A stretch of DNA of 64,000 bases from the NCBI RefSeq assembly GCF_024139115.2, contig NC_085140.1, positions 417,644,283-417,708,282 of the forward strand, read 5' to 3'. Positions within the stretch are counted from its first letter, which is position 1, and every line of letters starts with the position of its first letter. The notes below the pieces were generated by a model. It ran no database searches. It was given only the letters and a program-made list of their open reading frames with translations, and was not told the origin of the DNA. Positions 33,121 through 43,937 of the stretch are shown piece after piece. Source of the stretch: Armigeres subalbatus. Taxonomy: Eukaryota; Arthropoda; Insecta; Diptera; Culicidae. The position numbers and the translations under genes were made by a program.

Positions 33121-33169
33121 GGGAGGGGTTGTTCAACGTGCAAGGTTTTTGAGGGATGACGGGGTATAG

Positions 33170-33345
33170 AATTTGCGACTGGTGGAGAGAGGAGGGAGGA
33201 AAGAAATACAGCATCAATTTTGTCGCTTTTTTTGTCAACACTGCTGAAAAAATCACAAAATTAAGAAAAAAAAAATTCAATAGATTTCCATTGCTTTGTT
33301 TTCGATGGGATGAATATCGGAGCTCTGAGATGAATTCCAGGAGCA
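33170..33345. repeat. MITE family G, copy 3 (partial)
   Basis: AAAGAAATACAGCATCAATT, AAAATCACAAAA and GCTTTGTTTTCGATGGGATG match the family. The left end is replaced by other sequence next to the Jockey insertion. Its right flank (AGCAGTTTATTATTTTACAA) is shared with copy 4. Confidence 0.6.
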
Positions 33346-33384
33346 GTTTATTATTTTACAAAATAAAAAAAAAACAAAAAGTTT

Positions 33385-35281
33385 TTCACCGACGGGTCAA
33401 AAACAAATGAATCTACTGGTTTCGGTGTCTTTAACGATTTTCATATCTCCGCTCATAAACTTTGTACAGTATATGTCGCAGAACTAGCGGCTATACACTA
33501 TGCATTAGAGCAGTGGCGCCGGGAGTGGGTAGGACAGGTAGGACATGTCCTACGCATGAAAATACCAGGGTAGGACAGTCGAAGCATTGTCCTACCCATG
33601 ATTATGACAAGAACATATCATATGGATAACTAGAAGATCAAATACTATCAATACCATTTCAATTTTTAGATCTAATAAAATACCATTAAAACGTTTCAAA
33701 GTTAATCAGAGGTTTGAAAGTTTATCAGACGTTAAACTGACAATCGTGGAGGTTTCCCTAAATTGTAAAGGAGAAATCTATTCCGAATAGCTTCTCAGAG
33801 TCTATGAGGAATTATTTTCATTCCAAAAAATGTTCAATGATGTATTGAGATTTTCCAAGAAGTTATGAAGTTTCTAATAGTTTCTGCTCATCCATAAAAT
33901 CGTTGAAAACATTCTGAAAGTACGTAATTATATTTGCTAGTTCAGGGAGGCTCAGAGAGTTTCTTAAATTTTAAAAGAATTGACAGGCTGACTGGTGAAT
34001 GAATCAAAAGTTGAATGTCTAAACAAGGATATGGCTTAGCTTAACTAAGCAAAGAATGACTATTGTTGTTAATGATTGTTTCTCCGTGACAGGTCAGAAC
34101 TGGTGTATATTGCGATCCAAGTGAATAAAGGTTGGTATTTATTACCTACGGCTCCAGTCAGTTGGGAAAGGAAAGGGACGTTAGTGTGTAGTTGTAGACC
34201 TCCTGTCTATTAGGCACAAGCTGTAGTCACTAGACTGCTGAAATAATCTCCAAAAGTTGGGAAACTAAACAAGGATATGAGAGAATAATCGCAGAAATAT
34301 GCAAATATGAAGTAGTTTTTGAATATTGTAGCATATCCGGATATCTGGTAGCAGGCCTATGAGAAGAAGAATTCTGAAAGCTTCCAAGAGTTTATTGGAT
34401 TGTGTAGGAATCGAAAATATACCTACGTTTGCATTAAATCTTAGAAGCTAGACAGAAAAAAGTCTGAAATTCGGAAGAACATTGTTCTTGAGATTTCTGA
34501 AAACCATTAAATAGTATTGGACACCTATGAAGATTTTTGAACGATCATAAGCTTTACTAACTAATTTCTGAAGGTTTGAATTTCTAGAAGTTAGTTATAA
34601 TGGCTTGAAATCAACCAATATTTTATATAATTTATAGGGGAAGTGCACCGGTTTTGGCCAACTTAGTGCCTAATTTGGCCAACCCTGAAAAATACATATT
34701 TTTCCAAAATAATCGATCAGTTGAAAGCAGCGTTGAAGCGTGAGGGATATATCTCTTGTTGGAACTAATAAAACCCTTGCGAATTGCTTTATTTTTGGAG
34801 TTATTATTTAAAATTGGCCAAATTAGAAACATGTCCAAAACCGGTACAGCTCCCCTAAAAATTCATAATCACTTCTGAAAATTCGTAAAAATGTTTGAAG
34901 GCACGTCTTGGAACGTGGCGGCGCCTCTGCATTAGAGCAAATCTTCCCTATGATAAATACTTCATTTTTACGGATAGTTAGGATAGGATAAGCTCAATAG
35001 AGGCTATTCGTTCAATGTGGCCGGTACAGCACTCACAATATTTCCTTAAGGAAATACGAACCATATTGAGTGGTCTATCGAATCGCTTATGGGTCCTTGT
35101 ATGGGTCTTTTCACATTGCTCGATTTCGGATAATGAGAGAGCAGATTCACTTGCCAGGGTGGAACGCGATATTTATGAGCGTCAAATCGCCTTCAACGAG
35201 TTTTTTTTACAATTTTCCGTCAGCAGATCTTGCTCAGTTGGAAACGTAAATGGGATAAAGCAGATTTGGGTAGATGGTTAG
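33385..35281 (+). pseudogene. LINE RNase H domain, interrupted by a hAT element
   Basis: 33385-33510 encodes FTDGSKTNESTGFGVF and AELAAIHYALE, the first Asp and Glu motifs of RNase H. It resumes at 34938. SSIEAIRS and WVFSHCSISDNERADSLARV, with the last catalytic Asp, follow in shifted frames, then KWDKADLGRW. It is a + strand, 5'-truncated, frame-broken LINE remnant. The clade is one with a C-terminal RNase H; I cannot say which. Confidence 0.7.
33511..34929. mobile_element. hAT-superfamily element, 1.42 kb, non-autonomous
   Basis: The ends are CAGTGGCGCC at the left and, inverted, CAGAGGCGCC at the right. The 8-bp duplication CATTAGAG lies at 33503-33510 and 34930-34937. Near the left end TAGGACA/TGTCCTAC repeats occur. 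No transposase frame. It splits a LINE RNase H domain, whose reading frame is continuous across the target site. Confidence 0.85.
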
Positions 35282-35282
35282 A

Positions 35283-35370
35283 CCGTCTAAGACGAATTAA
35301 GTACTGTCCATTTAATTCCACCAGTTAACTGGTGGAATTAAATGGACAGTACTTAATTCGTCTTAGACGG
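35283..35370. repeat. 88-bp perfect palindrome
   Basis: The two 44-base arms are exact inverse copies meeting at 35326/35327 with no spacer (centre CCAGTT/AACTGG). The outer ends are CCGTCTAAGACG... and the inverse. It directly follows the RNase H remnant. Confidence 0.95.
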
Positions 35371-35420
35371 TTTAATACATTCCACTAAAAGAGCTTAATA
35401 TATTTTTCAGTATATGGTTA

Positions 35421-36282
35421 GGCTAACAGAGTGGGGAGCAGTTGTATGGAAAAACGCAAACTTCGTCCGATCAAGTGAGATCAAGGTTTTTCTGAATCGT
35501 TTTAGGACCTCAATCAACTGTGCAAAATATGGGCTCGGTTGGTTGCAACCTCGCATGCCGCATCACGTTTCAAATTTACATGGAGATTAGTATGGGAAAA
35601 CGTACATTTTTACATTTTTGCTCTTAGCAGCTTCAATTTATCATCAATCGCGTGACTCAATACGTTATCATATAGTCTGGAAGATGCCGAAAGACTTTGC
35701 CGAAGAAGGTACGGAGCTGGAAGGTCTACAAAAAATGTTATTACGTTTAGAAAATTGATTGTACAAACCATATGCAAGAAATCAATGTTACTGCCAGCAC
35801 TACCAGACAACCTATGGTTATCGGAAGGCAAAACCCATCTTCCTTCTTGTCGGATTTTTTTCTTTGTAAAATGATTCCGGATAGCTCCCATTAGCTCTAA
35901 AGCCCTATAAGATCAATTATTTTGAAATAACACTCAGTTAAATTATTGGTCAACGTAGTACGGCAGTGCTGGCAGAATAAACGATTTTTTGCATATGGTT
36001 TGAACACTCAATGTTCGAAGCGTTATAACTTTTTTCGTGGACGTTCCAGCAACGTGCCTTCTTCAACAAAGTTTTTCGGCATCCTTTGGGTTATACTTTA
36101 ACGCAATGTGCCACTTGGATTACGATGAACTGAAACCTCTAGTAGTGGAAATGTATAATATACGATGCGGAAAATGAGGAAGCAACCAATCGGTCCCAAA
36201 TTCTGCACAGTTGTTCAGGACCCAGAATGGCTTCGAAAAACCATTGATTTGAAAAAATGACCATGACGCCCCACTCATTGGT
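35421..36282. mobile_element. 860-bp foldback element
   Basis: It begins GAGTGGGG and ends CCCCACTC. Arms of about 350 bases are diverged inverse copies (TTAGTATGGGAAAACG, TTCGAAGC, AACCATATGCAA, GGCAGTGCTGGCAG). One further arm lies at 22148-22500. No open frame of note. Confidence 0.65.
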
Positions 36283-36926
36283 TACATTCCATACTCCCAC
36301 CCATGCACCCACAGGTATCAAAGAAACATTGGTTCAAGGGTATGGACCAGAGCCGAGACTTTATTAAAGTAATGTGTCGGCTAATGTCCAATCACTATTG
36401 ACTAAACGCGCATTCCTATCGAATAGGACATCAATCCCTGTAGATTATACTGGCCCAGGAAACAAAAAGTTTTTCCTCGGGGCACCACCAGGAAGTTCAT
36501 GAAATTGTAAAACTAGTTCCAAAGAAAGGCCGCTCCGTTATGCCTATTGGCACTTGTGACTTGACTTGTAATTAAAAAAAAAGCTACTGTAATAATTTTA
36601 GCCAGTTCCGAGGCCAGATCAGTCTAAGTGGTTACTCAACGAGTATGAAGTTTATACGAGAAAAATGTATTTTGTAAATGTAAATTTTCAATAGTAAAAA
36701 AAGCGTACGGTGGCGCGTTTTTACTCAACTACGCATCTTACACCACATGTTTTCAAATCCTTTTTTCGGATGCTGTTTAAAATCAAATTTCTGCGCAATA
36801 AAAACACATAAGAGGACAGCCCTCTATGATCGGCTGTACGAACTTTAGACGTATGACGAATAGTCTATTTTAAAATTTAAGATTTCAAGGTGACTAATTT
36901 GATAAACTTGCAATCGATTAGTAGGT
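36283..36926. other. no gene recognised
   Basis: Spacer between a foldback element and a MITE. Nothing identifiable was found. Confidence 0.4.
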
Positions 36927-37127
36927 GAACTGTCCCGATCTCCATCTTACTGAACATATATTCATCTCATCTCGAAACAAAGAAATACAGCACCAATTTT
37001 ATCGCTTCTGTTTGTCAACATGCGTGCTCACTGCTGAAAAAATCACAAAAATAAGAAACAAATCAAATTGGTTTCAATTGCTTTGTTTTTGATGGGATGA
37101 ATATCGGAACCAAGAGAGCAGTTTATT
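36927..37127. repeat. MITE family G, copy 4
   Basis: It contains TAGGTGAACTGTCCCGATCT, CTGAACATATATTCATCTCAT, AAAGAAATACAGCACCAATT and TGCGTGCTCACTGCTG, as in 25579-25799. It lies about 150 bases from the second tRNA-Cys. Confidence 0.65.
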
Positions 37128-37279
37128 ATTTTACAAAATCACGGAAATCCGTTGAGAAATGAACGAGCTTTTCCTTAACGTGGGCGTTTTGGAAATGATG
37201 GGGTGGTGGAAATGGTCGGCAGGAGTTTTTATAAATTGCTGACAACAATAAATTTTGAAGCTCACAAAAAAGCATCGTG

Positions 37280-37351
37280 AGGGGGCACCCGGGTTTGAAC
37301 CGGGGACCTCTCGATCTGCAGTCGAATGCTCTACCACTGAGCTATACCCCC
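37280..37351 (-). tRNA. tRNA-Cys (GCA), copy 2
   Basis: The mature 72 bases are the same as 24700-24771 on -: acceptor GGGGGTA/TGCCCCC, loop CTGCAGA, T arm GGTTCAAACC. The 3' flank (CACGATGCTTTTTTG) gives the T-run terminator. Confidence 0.97.
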
Positions 37352-38886
37352 ATGTTAAGATCGATTTGAAAATTTGCATATTTAAATTGTACATCATTTC
37401 ATTTCCTCTTCTTTTACAATACATATTTGAATGAATGTTTATGAGTATTTGTGTAGAGGGGAATGCGGCATATAATCGCAGTGAGAAAAATTGATAGGCG
37501 TGGCCTAGTTATATATTATATATCAATGATTCGCATACCAAACCAAATAGAGGCGTTCGTATGTCCATATGTCCATGGCCACCAAAGCACGAGCGAGTAC
37601 AGATTGGAAACATTATAGACTTTTACATCATGACAATAAATATGTTTCTAGTTGTAGTTATCAACGTCACATTCTGGTGTATTTTTCAGCAATATGGTGG
37701 TTTAGCGGGCACTTTCGTTACCTGAGAAAATGGAATATACGATTGGGTGCAACGTCGGACAACGAGAATGAATGGGAGTCAGCTAACCTATTTACATCGA
37801 TAACGAGGCTACATTTTGGTTTCGTTTATGACATCAGTGGGCTCCTATAGCGGCGGTATCCCCATCCTTACTGTGAAATAAAACCTGATTCGTTGGATCC
37901 GGCCTGGGGAGCAGTAATAGTGCTATAGTCATTCATTACGTTACCTGACCCGATCTCTGAATACAATGTGTGTGTGTATGGCCCGTTATCAACCGTTGAA
38001 AGCAAAATTTTATTCAGCTAGCGCCTCATAAAGTTGTAATTCAATCAATTGAGGTACATTAAATTAATACACTTCGTGAATTCTGTTGACTATAAGATGT
38101 TGTGGAAAGTGACGTTTAGCAGAATGTTTAATTGATTAAATCTATTGTGTAAACGTAGCATAGGTCCAAACACATAATTTGAAGTAAGGGGGTCATTTTG
38201 AAAAAAAAATCAGTGATTCACTTGTGCAACTTCAAAATCCTTGCCATTATTGCATTGTTATAGAAAACAGCACACGAATTGCAAACTGCTACCAAACTAC
38301 GAACAAGATACAAGCGTTGACATTTCTATATCTATCTATAGCTTTTTACGCAGATTTTAAATTGGATTAAGAATGATAGCCTCATCGTAAGATATAATGT
38401 CCAATAGTGGACCCCTAACCAATAGTGGACCCTCCAGCCATTTTTGCATTATTTCAGCATAATATGAACATACTATGATTCAAAGTTCATACCAAGGCCA
38501 CAAATTCATTTTTTATGTTGAGCCTGTGTTTCTGATTTAGGAAACTGACCAAATTTGAATTGAGTTGAGTAATATCTGTTTGCCAATGAAAGCATTTTCA
38601 ATGCCAACATAAATATAAACATTTTTCTATGTAATTCCATCGCGAGAACCTTCTTTACATTCTAATGATTTAATTATATACATTGGAAATTAAAAATAGA
38701 TTTTTTTTCATTTTTGTAACAAATAAACACGAGAATGTCCATTATATGAATACTCAGGGGGATCTATAATAGGGAAGGAGAACATCCAGAAATAGAACAT
38801 CCGTTAAGGGAAATGAAATTCATTAAAAACATTAATTGCTGTGTGAATTTGACGAACTGCAGATCGAAAAATTGAGTGAGTATCTA
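37352..38886. other. no gene recognised
   Basis: About 1.5 kb of AT-rich sequence with short frames only. A small direct repeat CCAATAGTGGACCC occurs near 38402-38430. I find no supported feature. Confidence 0.4.
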
Positions 38887-39213
38887 CACGCTTAAAATCA
38901 ATAACACAGAGATATGTTTGCTTAACACAAAACGGACCTAATGCAGAACATCCCCTAGATGAGCGACAGTTACACAACCACAAAAATAGCTCGTGTGGTT
39001 TTATTGAAGCTTGGATTTCAATATTTTCAACAGTATTTGGTTCCTCATGAAACAAGGAATCTGTACAAACGTTTAAATGTTGAAAAGGACCGCTATCACG
39101 ACCGTACGAGGCATTTTTGTGCCTGTGTAACTGTTGCTCATCTAGGGGATGTTCTGCATTAGGTCCGTTTTGTGTGAAGCAAACACATCTCTGTGTTATT
39201 GATTTTAAGCGTG
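38887..39213. repeat. 327-bp palindromic MITE (Z), copy 2, TA-flanked
   Basis: It has the same length and ends (CACGCTTAAAATCAATAACA and inverse) as 23232-23558, with TA immediately outside both ends (38885-38886 and 39214-39215). It abuts the LINE endonuclease remnant that starts at 39214. Confidence 0.8.
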
Positions 39214-39870
39214 TAGCTGACGTGAATGATGAGTTCTATGAGAGCCTTTATAAGGCCTACGGAGAGTGCCCTACACACGATGTAAAGATTGTCATCGGGG
39301 ATACAAATGCGCAGATCGGAAGAGAAAGTTTCTTTCGCCCTGTCATTGGTACGGAAAGCCTTCATTCCGCTACCAACGATATTGGTCTGCGACTTGTAAC
39401 CTTTGCTGCTGCTAGAGGGATGGCAATAAGCAGTACCTACTTCGCACGTAAGAATATCCGCAAACACACTTGGTAACATCCGAGTGGAGACACTTGATCA
39501 CAGGTAGACCACGTGCTGGTCGACGGACGACATTTCCCGGATGTTATAGATGTCAGCTCCTTCAGAGGTCAGAACATCGACTCGGATCACTATCTTGTAT
39601 TTTCCAGCGTCACGAATTCACCAAACAACAGAACGATGCATTTCAATATCCAACGCTTGTCAGTTGAAGGAGTTGCTGAACAGTACCACCAGAAGCTGGA
39701 CGAGCGGATAGGAGATGTCACCGGATCTGGCGACGTCAACAGACTGTGGGACAATATCCACGAAGCAGTGAAGGGCAGAAGAAAAACGATCCACCGCAGA
39801 AAAAAAAGGTAACTCGAAGAGAGTGTGATAGCTGAAGCGCAGGAGAACATGGATAGAAACGGGTGTCATG
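39214..39870 (+). pseudogene. LINE endonuclease-domain remnant
   Basis: An AP-endonuclease frame is readable: DVKIVIGDTNAQIGRE (the GD.NAQ motif), NDIGLRLVTFAAARGMAI, KNIRKHTW, VDHVLVDGRHFPDVIDV and IDSDHYLV (the catalytic SDHY/H). It has a stop after KHTW and a frameshift. It appears to be the same endonuclease/RT LINE family whose RT portions lie at 50229-50672, 50968-52300 and 63710-64000. Clade is not assigned. Confidence 0.75.
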
Positions 39871-40680
39871 CCATTAGGCCGAAGGTCAATAGGCCGAATG
39901 AGAAGAAGAAATGAAATTTTTTCTTCCCCCTTTCTTCATTCTTTCATCTTCCTTATTTATTCTCCTTTTCTTGTTCTTGGCTCTTCCTTCTTTATTCTTC
40001 GCTCAACTTTTTTTTCATCCTTCTTCTTACTGTTTTTTTTTTCTTAATTTTTCCTTCTTCCTTATTTATTCTTTTTTCTCAATTCCATCTCTTTGTTCCT
40101 TCTTCCTTCTATCTCTCCTCTTCCTTCTTCTATCTTATTTCTTCCTTCTTCCTTTTTCATTCTTCCTTCTGAGGCATTCCACGGAGGCACGCCAGTCGAT
40201 CCTGAGCGACTATTTCGAAAATATCTGAAACTTTGCACAGTTTTTCAATTTCATCTAAATCGTCATTTTCGATATCAAATCTTCATATTGAGTCACGGCT
40301 AACTTTTCAAAAGGGTGTATGTGAAAATGGTTCAAAAATATTTAAAAGGCTGCACAGCAAAAACGGAATGTTCGATTGTTATGATTTTTTCAGCCAAGTT
40401 AGACAACTAAATGATAGTTCTTAAGAAAATGCGCACAGTGAAAATTTTTTTTTACCTTTAAAAATGTATCGAACGCTTTAACGAGGGCACAGATGGGATA
40501 AAAGTGACTCCGATTAAATGGAGTAAGATGGACTACGTTTATTACCCGGAGAAAAAATACCGTGAAATAAACGAAGCTGTACGAAGAAACCTTTTCAAAT
40601 TAGGACCTGATGATGTGGAAAATACAGACTACGATGAGGTAATTGTAAATATGAAGGAAAGGTTCTCGAATGCAGCCATG

Positions 40681-40800
40681 ACAAGGACCTATTTCCAATC
40701 CGAAAATTGCCTAGACCGACACCGGGAATCGAACCCAGCCACCCTCAGCATGGTATTGCTTTGTAGCCGCGCGTCTTACAGCCAGGGCCCCTTAAGATCA
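40681..40800 (-). repeat. tRNA-derived SINE fragment (Feilai-like)
   Basis: On - it carries an exact Pol III B-box, GGTTCGATTCC, preceded by GCGGCTACAAAGC and GGGTGGCTG. It is followed by TGTCGGTCTAGGCAATTTTC. It does not fold as a real tRNA. The arrangement resembles the Feilai-type SINE family of Aedes as I remember it. Confidence 0.55.
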
Positions 40801-41036
40801 TTCGTTTTTCGTCAGTGAAGCCGTGTGTATTGCAAAGTTAGAGCGCTGCAGTGCAATCGTCAGTAGAAAAGTAGATCCTTCTAAGAGGAGACCATGCATT
40901 CCTATTTATGGGAAAATAATGGTAGTCGAGATATGATTATATAAGATGAATTATAAAAGTGAAGTGTCTGAAGCAGCTGATCAAATTATGACGCATAGCA
41001 AGTGAAGCAGCCGGAACCTGTGAATCCATCGTTCGT

Positions 41037-41676
41037 ACAATTCATCCATTTGTTATTTATTTTAATGGAAGTACGCAAATTGAACACTAAAGTTTTATTA
41101 TAATTTCCGAAGATTTAAGACATGATTCAGTATCCGTAAACTTTTTCATTGAAAAAATGATTAACTTTTTACGCGTTGATAAGAATAAAGTAGTCAAAAA
41201 GATATATTTCGTGTCTGATGGAGCAGCGTCGCAGTACAAAAATCGTAAGAATTTTTCGAGCCTATGGCAATTTAAATCAATGTACGGAATTGATGCAGAA
41301 TGGCATTTTTTTGCTACGTCACATGGCAAAGGTCCTTGTGATGCTATTGGAGGAACAATAAAGCGCATGGCCACAATAGCAAGTTTAGCCAAAGGACGTG
41401 AGCATCCAATTTGATTGGGCAAATCGTAGAAAAGAAAAAGGTTTAACCAAATTATCATTTTGTTTTACTACTACTGAAGAGTACGAAATAAAGACTTCAG
41501 AGCTCAGCGAGCAATATAAAAATGCAAAAACGATCCAAGGAACCCAAAAATTTCACTGTTTCATTCCATTGTCGGAAAATAAAATTAAAGCAAAACTATA
41601 CTCAAACTGTGCTGATAATAATTCAAAAGTATTCGATATTGTAAAAAAATTGAATAAAAAAAATAAGTGTCAATAA
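41037..41676 (+). pseudogene. transposase-like protein with DGAASQYKN / HGKGPCD motifs, broken
   Basis: The frame reads IHPFVIYFNGSTQIEH, a stop (TAA at 41088-41090), then IIISEDLRHDSVSVNF, YFVSDGAASQYKNRKNF, AEWHFFATSHGKGPCDAIGG and TIKRMA to a stop near 41411. It continues in the +1 frame (41398-41676) with GTQKFHCFIPLSENKIKAK to KNKCQ-stop. I recognise it as a protein family common in arthropod genomes, usually annotated as uncharacterised. The ordered Asp residues (SED, SDGAA, PCD) would suit an RNase H-like DDE/D nuclease. Its place between long TIRs supports a transposase. One stop, one frameshift and a SINE nearby show that it is dead. Function and superfamily are inference. Confidence 0.6.
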
Positions 41677-42740
41677 ACTGTTTTCATGATATCATAACCC
41701 ATACCGAAATTTAAACCCAAAACTCTTAGAGGTTCTATAACAACATTGTGTAACTGCCACATTTAATTTAATAATTAGGATAATATGATAGATCGAGTAG
41801 AGAGACTCATCGATCATTCCCTGCAAAAAAATATTCTGGTGCTGATATTAAATGTCAAATCTAAGATTATTTTTGTAATCTGTTAATTCATTTTTATTTA
41901 TTTATACATATAATATTTATACATATAATATACATAATATCGATGAACACATAAATATGGAATACTATAAAAACTATTTGTTTAACTCACGCAAGGCCCC
42001 TAACAATAAAATTAGCATCAAACTGCGATTCATGAAAAAAAAACACGGAAATTTACGTTCGTAAAAAGATAGGGTTTTGAGATATTTGAGTTTTTGTGAC
42101 AAAAATGATATTTTCTAAAGCAAAAAAAATGTTTTTTACGGCGTACATTTTTTTAAGAATCACCATTTAGTTGTCTAACTTTGCTGAAAAAATCATAACA
42201 ATCGAACATTCCGTTTTTGCTGTGCAGCTCTTTGAATATTTTTGAACCATTTTCACATACACCCTTTTGAAAAGTTAGTCGTGACTCAATAAAAAGATTT
42301 GATATCGAAAAATGACGATTTAGATGAAATTGAAAAACTGTGCAAAGTTTCAACTCAATAGAAAATCATAAATTAAAAATTTTGTTAAATTTTGATGCAG
42401 TTGCTTGGAATCGCTTTTCTATCTTATTTTTCTTCCTTCTTTCTTTTTCCTTCTTCATGCTTCTTCATTCCTTCTTCATTCTTCTTTCTTCCTTCTTCTT
42501 TCTACCTTATTCCTTCTTTCATCACCTTCTTCTTTTTTACTTCTTCCTCCATCCTCCTCCCTTCTTCCATCTTCTTTCTTCCTTCTTCCTTTTTCCTTCT
42601 TCTTGCATCTTCCTTTTTCATCCTTCCTTCTTCCTCTTCTTTCTTCCTTTTTCCATCTTCCTTCTTCCTACTTCCGACTTTTTCCTTCCTTTTTCATTTT
42701 TTCTCCTTCCTTCTTCCATCACCTTCTTCCATCACCTTTT

Positions 42741-43116
42741 TGCCTTTCTCGTACAACAAAGTTGTACCGAAAGGCTATCATTTCACTCCAAAATCGAACT
42801 TTTTATAGAAGTCTCGGAGACCCATGATGTTATATACCAATCGACTCAGCTCGTCGAGCTGAACAAATGTCTGTCTGTCCGTGTGTATGTGTGTGTGTGT
42901 GCACACGAAAACTGAAAAACATTAGCCACTTTTTCATATAGTAATTCTTAACCGATTTTCTCACAACAAGTTGCATTCGACGGGGGACAAACCCTAGTTG
43001 GTCACTATTGAATTTGATAACGATCGACCATTGCATTTAAAAGTTATTAAGAAAATGGAATCGAACTATGTAAGCGCCATATAAGGTTGGTGTCTTGGCT
43101 AAATACGAGAAAGGCA
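42741..43116. repeat. 376-bp TIR element TGCCTTTCTCGTA
   Basis: The ends TGCCTTTCTCGTAC and inverse TACGAGAAAGGCA flank sequence containing GTACCGAAAGGCTATCATTT and a short (TG)n with CTGTCTGTCCGTG. A related end occurs at about 53510-53545. It interrupts the polypyrimidine tract. The following stretch 43117-43150 is spacer. Confidence 0.65.
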
Positions 43117-43798
43117 GTATCACCACTTGGTGAATTAAGTTGGGTTTTTCATCACCTTCTTCCTTTTTACTGCTTCCTTCTTCCTTTTTCACCATTCCTT
43201 CTTCTTTCTTCCTTCTTCTATCTTCCTTCTTCTATCTTCTTTCTTCCTACTTCCTACTTTCTTCCTTCTTCCTTCTTCCTTCCACCTTCTTCCTTCTACC
43301 TTTTTACTTCTTCATTCTTCTATCTTCCTTTTTCTTTATTATATCTTCCTTCTTTTTTCTTACTTCTTCTTTCATCCATTTTCCTTTTTCATCCTTCCTT
43401 CTTCTTCTTCTTTCTTCCATGTTCCTTCTTCCTACTTCCTACTTCCTTATTTCTTCTTCTTTCTTCCTTCTTCCTTCTTTCTTCTTTCTTATTCCTTCTT
43501 CTTCTTTCTTCCTTCTCTTTCTTTATCCTTCTTCCTTCTCTTTCTTTCTTCTTCCTTATTCCTTCTTCTTCTTTCTTCCTCCTTCATTCTTAATTATTCC
43601 TTTATCTTTCTTCCTTCTCTTTCTTCTTTCTTCTTTCTTCCTTCTCACTCCCCACTGCTGATTCGGCCTAATGACCCAGCATCATAGAAAAGATATGCGG
43701 AGGTTTTACGCAACTGTCAATGGTGCGCGGTATAAGACTGCGCCAGTGCCCGCCATGTGCAATGACCGAGAGGGGAATTTGACAGACAAGACTATGGT

Positions 43799-43937
43799 GC
43801 CGTAATCTGAAAAGGTGACGTATACGCCATTTTCCAAAAATGGTGTTAACGAGTACTACTCATCGAGCTCTTTAACAGAAAAATGGAAAACATGCATGTT
43901 GTAAAATGGCTGTTACGTCACTTTTCCAGATTACGGC
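43799..43937. repeat. 139-bp MITE, GCCGTAATCTG ends
   Basis: GCCGTAATCTGAAAAGGTGA at the left and the inverse of GCCGTAATCTGGAAAAGTGA at the right, continuing CGTA and GCCATTTT. TATGGTG-like direct repeats flank it (ACTATGGTG and AGTATGGTG). The remainder of 43678-44236 shows nothing else. Confidence 0.65.

Larger units (their letters stand above)
40226..42352. mobile_element. 2.1-kb DNA transposon with about 240-bp TIRs
   Basis: The left arm begins TGAAACTTTGCACAGTTTTT and the right arm is its inverse, ending at 42352. The arms match through AAATCGTCATTTT, CTTTTCAAAAGGGTGTATGTG, AACGGAATGTTCGATTGTTA and GTTAGACAACTAAATG, giving about 240 bases of imperfect TIR at 40226-40465 and 42115-42352. 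Between them is the protein remnant at 41037-41676. No certain target duplication, because both flanks are simple pyrimidine repeat. Confidence 0.7.
39884..43677. repeat. polypyrimidine (CTTCTTCC)n element with GGCCGAA inverted ends
   Basis: Tracts of CTTCC/TTCTT units lie at 39903-40170, 42421-42740 and 43150-43655. The outer ends are GGTCAATAGGCCGAAT (39884-39899) and its near inverse ATTCGGCCTAATGACC (43661-43676). I read one repeat-cored element interrupted by the transposon at 40226-42352 and the MITE at 42741-43116. Long Ser/Phe/Leu frames here are translations of the tract. Confidence 0.6.

Noticed and set aside
31544..33152. Large plus-strand frames of 108-207 codons opposite the Jockey LINE
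   Set aside because: They are antisense shadows of ORF1 and ORF2 in GC-richer DNA.
40715..40800. Possible tRNA gene on the minus strand (B-box GGTTCGATTCC)
   Set aside because: No acceptor stem or anticodon arm can be folded. It reads as a tRNA-derived SINE head.
42340..43661. Several long plus-strand frames rich in Ser, Phe and Leu
   Set aside because: They are three-frame translations of CTTCTTCC polypyrimidine tracts, open in all frames because such DNA lacks stop codons.
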